Positions 41,409 through 44,650 of a stretch of 44,650 nucleotides of DNA are shown piece after piece. Position 1 is the first letter of the stretch. Every line of letters starts with the position of its first letter. The notes under the pieces were generated by a model that was not told where the DNA came from, did not search any database, and was given only the letters and a program-made list of their open reading frames with translations. A program made the position numbers and the translations under genes. The DNA comes from Glycomyces buryatensis (GTDB lineage: Bacteria > Actinomycetota > Actinomycetes > Mycobacteriales > Micromonosporaceae), in the NCBI RefSeq assembly GCF_004912275.1, contig NZ_STGY01000083.1, forward strand, positions 306,913-351,562, read 5' to 3'.

Positions 41409-41546
41409 ATGAAGGTTCATGCGCACGCGGTCGGGCCTGTCGGGCCGAACGCCGAATCCGCCATGACCTCAACCAAGACAAGGATTTCCACCAGTGGATC
41501 TGCCACGAACCTTTACCATCCGCGAGAGCGAACACCGCATTCATAA
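41409..41546 (+). CDS. Possible 45-residue leader peptide
   Basis: A short ORF in the leader of the methyltransferase gene. It begins MKVHAHAVGPVGPN, is preceded by a G-rich stretch (GTGGGG) 8 nt upstream, and ends at TAA 41544-41546, 53 nt inside the methyltransferase gene in a different frame. The overlap would let its translation influence initiation at the GTG. No family is recognised; it may be chance. Confidence 0.3.
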   Translation: MKVHAHAVGPVGPNAESAMTSTKTRISTSGSATNLYHPRERTPHS

Positions 41547-42240
41547 TCCGTTCGACGAACGGAAGCTCGCCGACCTCGGCGCGGCCCTGCACCTGAAGCC
41601 GGGCATGCGCATGCTCGATCTGGCCAGCGGGTCGGGCGAGATGCTCTGCAGCTGGGCTCGAGACCACCGCCTCACCGGCACCGGTGTCGACGTCAGCACC
41701 GCCTTCACCGCCAAGGCACGCGCCCGCGCCGCCGAACTGGATGTGGCCGAACAGGTCTCATTCGTCCACGGCGACGCCTCCGGTTACGTCTCCTCCGAAC
41801 CGGTCGACGTGGCCGCCTGCATCGGCGCCACCTGGATCGGCGGCGGGGTCGCCGGGACCATCGAGTTGCTGCGGCGCAGCCTGCGTCCCGGCGGACTGAT
41901 GCTGATCGGCGAGCCGTTCTGGCGCAAGACGCCTCCGGACCGGGAGACCGTCACCGCCTGTCACATGGGCAGCCGGGACGACCTCTTCGCGCTGCCCGGG
42001 CTCGTCGCTCACTTCGGACGGATCGGGTACGACCAGGTCGAGATGGTGCTGGCCGACCAGGACAGCTGGGACCGCTACGCGGCCGCGCAGTGGCTCAATA
42101 CGCGCCGCTGGCTCGACCAGAACCCGGAAGACGAGCTCGCCGCCCAGATGCGGGCCGAGCTCACCGCCGCCCCGCTGCAACACATCCTCTACCAACGCGA
42201 ATACCTGGGCTGGGGCGTCTTCGTCCTGATGGCCCGCTGA
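41494..42240 (+). CDS. SAM-dependent methyltransferase
   Basis: A 248-residue class I methyltransferase. Motif I is MRMLDLASGSGEML (residues about 38-51), followed by GVDVSTAFTAKARARA and the motif IV region VDVAACIGATWIGGG. After that come LLRRSLRPGGLMLIGEPFW and a C-terminal region with many aromatic residues. The N-terminus TIRESEHRIHNPFDERKLADLG is characteristic of a widespread group of small-molecule methyltransferases; the acceptor is unknown. GTG 41494 has AAGGA 9 nt upstream. A strong terminator follows. Confidence 0.9.
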   Translation: MDLPRTFTIRESEHRIHNPFDERKLADLGAALHLKPGMRMLDLASGSGEMLCSWARDHRLTGTGVDVSTAFTAKARARAAELDVAEQVSFVHGDASGYVSSEPVDVAACIGATWIGGGVAGTIELLRRSLRPGGLMLIGEPFWRKTPPDRETVTACHMGSRDDLFALPGLVAHFGRIGYDQVEMVLADQDSWDRYAAAQWLNTRRWLDQNPEDELAAQMRAELTAAPLQHILYQREYLGWGVFVLMAR

Positions 42241-42285
42241 CACGCGGGCCCGGACGTTATCGTCCCCATGGCCCGCAAGCGAATC

Positions 42286-42317
42286 CGCCGGCCCGACATC
42301 GAGGTGTCGGGCCGGCG
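42286..42317. terminator. Strong bidirectional terminator
   Basis: CGCCGGCCCGACA and TGTCGGGCCGGCG form a perfect 13-bp stem with a 6-nt loop. It separates the convergent methyltransferase and the 137-residue unknown gene. Confidence 0.85.
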
Positions 42318-42324
42318 CCCGCGT

Positions 42325-42738
42325 TCAACACCGCAGCTCCCACCACTCACCCCGATGTCTCGGGGGCAAGGGGAAGGTCCGGTCGAGGAAGATTTCATCG
42401 AGAGGTTCGACTAGGAGACGCAGCTCTCGGGCCGGGCGTTTCGGCAGCCTGTGGAACGCTCGTTCGAGGATCCCTCTGTCGTAGCGGCAGCAGTGGTAGC
42501 AGCTGTCGATCGGACCATCGAGAATGGTGCGGATAGGGGCCCTGACCTGCTTGCGCCACCACGCGTATGTGCTGGCGACGACGCCCGGGTAGAACTGGGG
42601 GTCAACGACTTCAAGCTGCCGGATCGCCGCGTTCAGCGATCCCGAGGCACCGGGGATTTGACGGACATTGGTTCTGCGCCGCTCAGGGCGGCGCGGAGGG
42701 TGAATGGCGCGTACTCGCGCGGGCGACCTACGCGGCAT
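42325..42738 (-). CDS. Small Cys-containing unknown protein, copy 1
   Basis: A 137-residue protein beginning MPRRSPARVRA, basic in its first 40 residues. The conserved part is SGSLNAAIRQLEV, a Tyr/Trp-rich segment (YAWWRKQVRAPI), CYHCCRYDRG, and LERAFHRLPKRPARELRLLVEPLDEIFLDRTFPLP ending WWELRC. It is paralogous to the product of 43824-44261 and belongs to an actinobacterial hypothetical family seen with similar CxxC/CC elements; a zinc site is plausible. ATG 42738 is chosen because both paralogues share the first codons and the 17 nt before them. No function is known. Confidence 0.7.
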   Translation of the reverse strand: MPRRSPARVRAIHPPRRPERRRTNVRQIPGASGSLNAAIRQLEVVDPQFYPGVVASTYAWWRKQVRAPIRTILDGPIDSCYHCCRYDRGILERAFHRLPKRPARELRLLVEPLDEIFLDRTFPLPPRHRGEWWELRC

Positions 42739-42755
42739 CGCCCTTTCTATTGTCG
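42707..42755. repeat. 49-bp repeat over the start of copy 1
   Basis: This segment matches 44230-44278 at 46 of 49 positions. It covers the first 10 or so codons of the small Cys-containing gene and 17 bases of upstream sequence, which are identical in both copies and include AAAGG. The retained non-coding identity points to recent duplication or conserved translational control. Confidence 0.85.
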
Positions 42756-42904
42756 ACCATGACCTCAGTATGCCTCGCCGGTGCCACCGCTGCCCCACGT
42801 CCTACCTCCCCGGGCTCGGGTACGGCACCATGTACCGGGATTGCGGACCGGACGTACAGTCCCTTTGCATCCCTTGGCAACCCACCGACCCTGAGGACGA
42901 GCCG

Positions 42905-43792
42905 ATGAACGACGCACCCGAGTGGAAGCGGCACCTGGATTCGACCATCCAATCGTGGGAGGCCGCGCCTTCCGGCGAGTTTGCCGTGTTCGCCAGTCGC
43001 GACGCGCTGACCTGTGTGGACCGCGTGGGGAACGAACTCTGGCACTTCGACTTCGGGCCCCGTCCGGGAACCGACCACGGCATAGGTAGGGCGTCCTGCA
43101 CCTACTCGAAGGACGGGTCAGTGGTGTGGCTCTACCGGCCGGACATCGGCCGCGGGCGCGGTGACACCGACCGCTGGTTCGCCCTCGACGCCTCCCACGG
43201 CGCGGTGATCGGGGAGGCGCCGCTGGTGGTCCCCTGCGGGCTCGGGGGCTGGTACCTCCCCCACCCCGACGGCCGCACCATGTTCATGGAGGTCGGCTGC
43301 GGCCAGGACGGCGCTTACCTCTTCAGCGGCACCGTCGCGGACGGCGGCCTCACCTGGGCCCCGTGGCCCGAGCCCGATCACCCCGACCTCGGCGACCGCA
43401 GCCTCCTCGACTTCACGCCCGACGGCACGGGGATGCTCGTCATCGACTTCGACGGAGACCACGTCATGATCTACGACTATCCCTCGGCGGCAGTACGGTT
43501 CACCATCCCACTCGAAGCGTTCGGTTTCGATGGCGAGGAAGCCGGGGTCGAGAGCGTCTCCCTGTTCCCCGCAGGCCGCTTTCTCGACGACCGGATCGCG
43601 CTCGTCCGCTTCCAGGGCGAGACCACAACTGACGCGGACTACCTCGTCGACCGGTCACTTGTCAGCATCGGACCGGGGACCGACTTCATTGCCTACCAGG
43701 CCATCGACATCCAGACCGGCGCGGTCCTCGGTCCGTGCACGCCCGACGGCGACCGGCCCGAGGGCCAGCCCCGGTACCTGCCCCACCCCTGA
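42905..43792 (+). CDS. Unknown protein, beta-propeller-like
   Basis: A 295-residue soluble protein with repeated strand-turn patterns of the kind seen in WD40/beta-propeller proteins: AVFASRDALTCVDRVGNELWHFDFG, CTYSKDGSVVWLYRPD, WYLPHPDGRTMFMEVG, LLDFTPDGTGMLVIDFDGDHVMIYDY and YQAIDIQTGAVLGPCTPDG. There is no signal peptide. ATG 42905 follows GAGGA. It is the only rightward gene between the two paralogous Cys-containing genes, divergent from copy 1 and convergent with copy 2. No family name or function is recognised. Confidence 0.75.
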   Translation: MNDAPEWKRHLDSTIQSWEAAPSGEFAVFASRDALTCVDRVGNELWHFDFGPRPGTDHGIGRASCTYSKDGSVVWLYRPDIGRGRGDTDRWFALDASHGAVIGEAPLVVPCGLGGWYLPHPDGRTMFMEVGCGQDGAYLFSGTVADGGLTWAPWPEPDHPDLGDRSLLDFTPDGTGMLVIDFDGDHVMIYDYPSAAVRFTIPLEAFGFDGEEAGVESVSLFPAGRFLDDRIALVRFQGETTTDADYLVDRSLVSIGPGTDFIAYQAIDIQTGAVLGPCTPDGDRPEGQPRYLPHP

Positions 43793-43823
43793 GGTGTGGC
43801 AGAGGTACCGAGGCGCCCAAGGT

Positions 43824-44261
43824 TCAGCATCGCCCTATCCACCAGGGCCCCTGCCGGGCATGGGGATCGGGGTAGGTGCGTCCCAGGAAGTGCTCGTCCA
43901 GCGGGGCGACCAGCCGCCGCAACTCACGTGCCGAGGACCTGGGGAGCCGATGGAGGGCCAGTTCGATGGTCTCCCGGCCCGGCATGGGATCGCAGTACTC
44001 GCAGCAGTAGTAGCCGTCGGCATACGGCGCTCGACCCCGAGCCCCGTAGGCCTGCCGGTGCCAGTTCCTCCACGCCAGATTGACCGCTCCGACGTAGAGG
44101 CGGGAGTCCTCGACTTCGAGCCGCCTGATCGCGGCATGGAGGGATCCCGAGGCGCGGGGAATCGGCGGTGCCAGAAATCGGCTTATCGCCAAATGACGGA
44201 GCCAGGAGGGAGTGGACTCGGATTGCAGTGCGCGTATACGCGCGGGCGGCCTACGCGGCAT
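43824..44261 (-). CDS. Small Cys-containing unknown protein, copy 2
   Basis: A 145-residue paralogue of the 42325-42738 product, starting MPRRPPARIRA. It shares SGSLHAAIRRLEVED, the Trp/Tyr segment (LAWRNWHRQAYG), YYCCEYCD, LHRLPRSSARELRRLVAPLDEHFLGRTYPDPH and the end WWIGRC. Four Cys near residues 90-95 and the final Cys could bind zinc. Compared with copy 1 its N-terminal region differs in length and sequence after the first 11 residues. ATG 44261 is shared with copy 1. It lies between the beta-propeller-like gene and the TetR-like gene. Confidence 0.7.
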   Translation of the reverse strand: MPRRPPARIRALQSESTPSWLRHLAISRFLAPPIPRASGSLHAAIRRLEVEDSRLYVGAVNLAWRNWHRQAYGARGRAPYADGYYCCEYCDPMPGRETIELALHRLPRSSARELRRLVAPLDEHFLGRTYPDPHARQGPWWIGRC

Positions 44262-44278
44262 CGCCCTTTCTATTGTCG
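44230..44278. repeat. 49-bp repeat over the start of copy 2
   Basis: Second copy of the repeat at 42707-42755, 1,523 bp away and in the same orientation. Three mismatches lie within the coding part; the 17 bases upstream of the ATG are identical. Confidence 0.85.
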
Positions 44279-44306
44279 TTCACGCCTTCGATTATGCGAT
44301 ATGCCG

Positions 44307-44650
44307 TCAAGCGACGAGCAGGCTCTCCAGGTGCACCCGAAGTTCGGCGGTCACGTCGATCTCCTCGGGGTCGTAGAGCCACTGCACCTGAAGCCCGTCC
44401 CACAGGGCGACGAACCAGATCGCCTCGCGCCGTGAGTCGCGGTCCTCGGCGATCTGTCCGCTGGATCGCAGGAGTTCGAAGACGCTCTCGAAATGGTCCA
44501 CGGCCCAATGGAAGCGGCGGGTGAAGAAGTCGTGGGCCGGGTGGTCGGCGGCGGTGGCCTCGTGCGAGAGGACGGTGTAGATCTCGATGAGGCCGGGTCG
44601 CTCGGCATTGTTGCGGGCCCCCTGCACGAGGCGGCGCAAGTGCTCACGAG
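44307..44650 (-). CDS. TetR-family regulator, C-terminal part (gene runs off the window)
   Basis: At least 114 C-terminal residues of a regulator whose 5' end lies beyond 44650. The visible region (LIEIYTVLSHEATAADHPAHDFFTRRFHW, HFESVFELLRSSGQIAEDRDSRREAIWFVALWDGLQVQWLYDPEEIDV) is typical of TetR C-terminal ligand-binding domains, with the frequent WDGLQ.QWL pattern. The DNA-binding part is not in the window, so the target and ligand cannot be judged. Confidence 0.8.
   Translation of the reverse strand, partial: REHLRRLVQGARNNAERPGLIEIYTVLSHEATAADHPAHDFFTRRFHWAVDHFESVFELLRSSGQIAEDRDSRREAIWFVALWDGLQVQWLYDPEEIDVTAELRVHLESLLVA

Noticed and set aside
1..44650. tRNA, rRNA, CRISPR arrays, insertion sequences or prophage genes
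   Set aside because: No cloverleaf-like sequence, regularly spaced repeat, transposase motif or phage structural gene was recognised on reading both strands.

Overview
The window is GC-rich DNA from a saprophytic or plant/soil-associated actinobacterium. The signs are strong G/C third positions, GTG and TTG starts, LacI/AraC/TetR regulators, lipoproteins with LAAC lipoboxes, a Tat-exported glycosidase, and DUF305-, DUF6153- and DUF6069-type proteins. Genus cannot be fixed from the sequence; a Glycomyces- or Micromonospora-like relative would fit. No rRNA, tRNA, CRISPR array, insertion sequence or phage gene was seen.

Region 1 (559-9471) is a galactan utilisation locus resembling the Bacillus gan system. 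One arm runs leftward: binding protein, two permeases, a GH53 galactanase and a LacI repressor. The other runs rightward: GH42 beta-galactosidase and a secreted GH53 galactanase. The two arms share a divergent control region in which each promoter carries a LacI-type operator at its -10 element. The leftward GH53 has lost about 98 codons, including the acid/base catalytic Glu, by a clean in-frame deletion. There is no transporter ATPase here, so a shared MsiK-type ATPase elsewhere is inferred.

Region 2 (9563-11801) holds a cysteine hydrolase with a GlxA-type regulator and a LeuE-type exporter. Region 3 (11955-14459) is a run of His/Met-rich membrane or lipoproteins (DUF6153-like, a His/acidic-tailed membrane protein, DUF305) with a CsoR-like inverted repeat, suggesting metal, perhaps copper, handling. 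An AI-2E family protein follows.

Region 4 (15723-22258) is a metal or metallophore transport locus. FecB/C/E-type genes run leftward and two exporter-fold ABC half-transporters (CydDC/IrtAB-like) run rightward. They share overlapping divergent promoters whose -35 elements lie in matching Fur/Zur-like boxes.

Region 5 (22279-31472) contains a membrane protein, a nitrilase-fold hydrolase, a luciferase-like oxidoreductase, and a two-component system. The latter is in an operon with a membrane glycosyltransferase and a sugar-nucleotide epimerase, divergent from a DUF2064-GT2 fusion and an MTA phosphorylase preceded by a perfect 18-bp palindrome.

Region 6 (31686-34689) has two adjacent unknown proteins (the second with a thioredoxin-like domain lacking CxxC), a DUF6069 protein and an AraC regulator. 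Region 7 (34554-39320) carries two more plant-wall hydrolases (GH30_8 glucuronoxylanase, GH5 cellulase), a sulfotransferase-like protein and a DoxX protein. Region 8 (39536-44650) has an APH-type kinase, a divergent inositol-monophosphatase homologue, a methyltransferase with a small leader ORF, and two paralogous Cys-containing small proteins that share a 49-bp start-region repeat and flank an unknown protein. The window ends inside a TetR gene.
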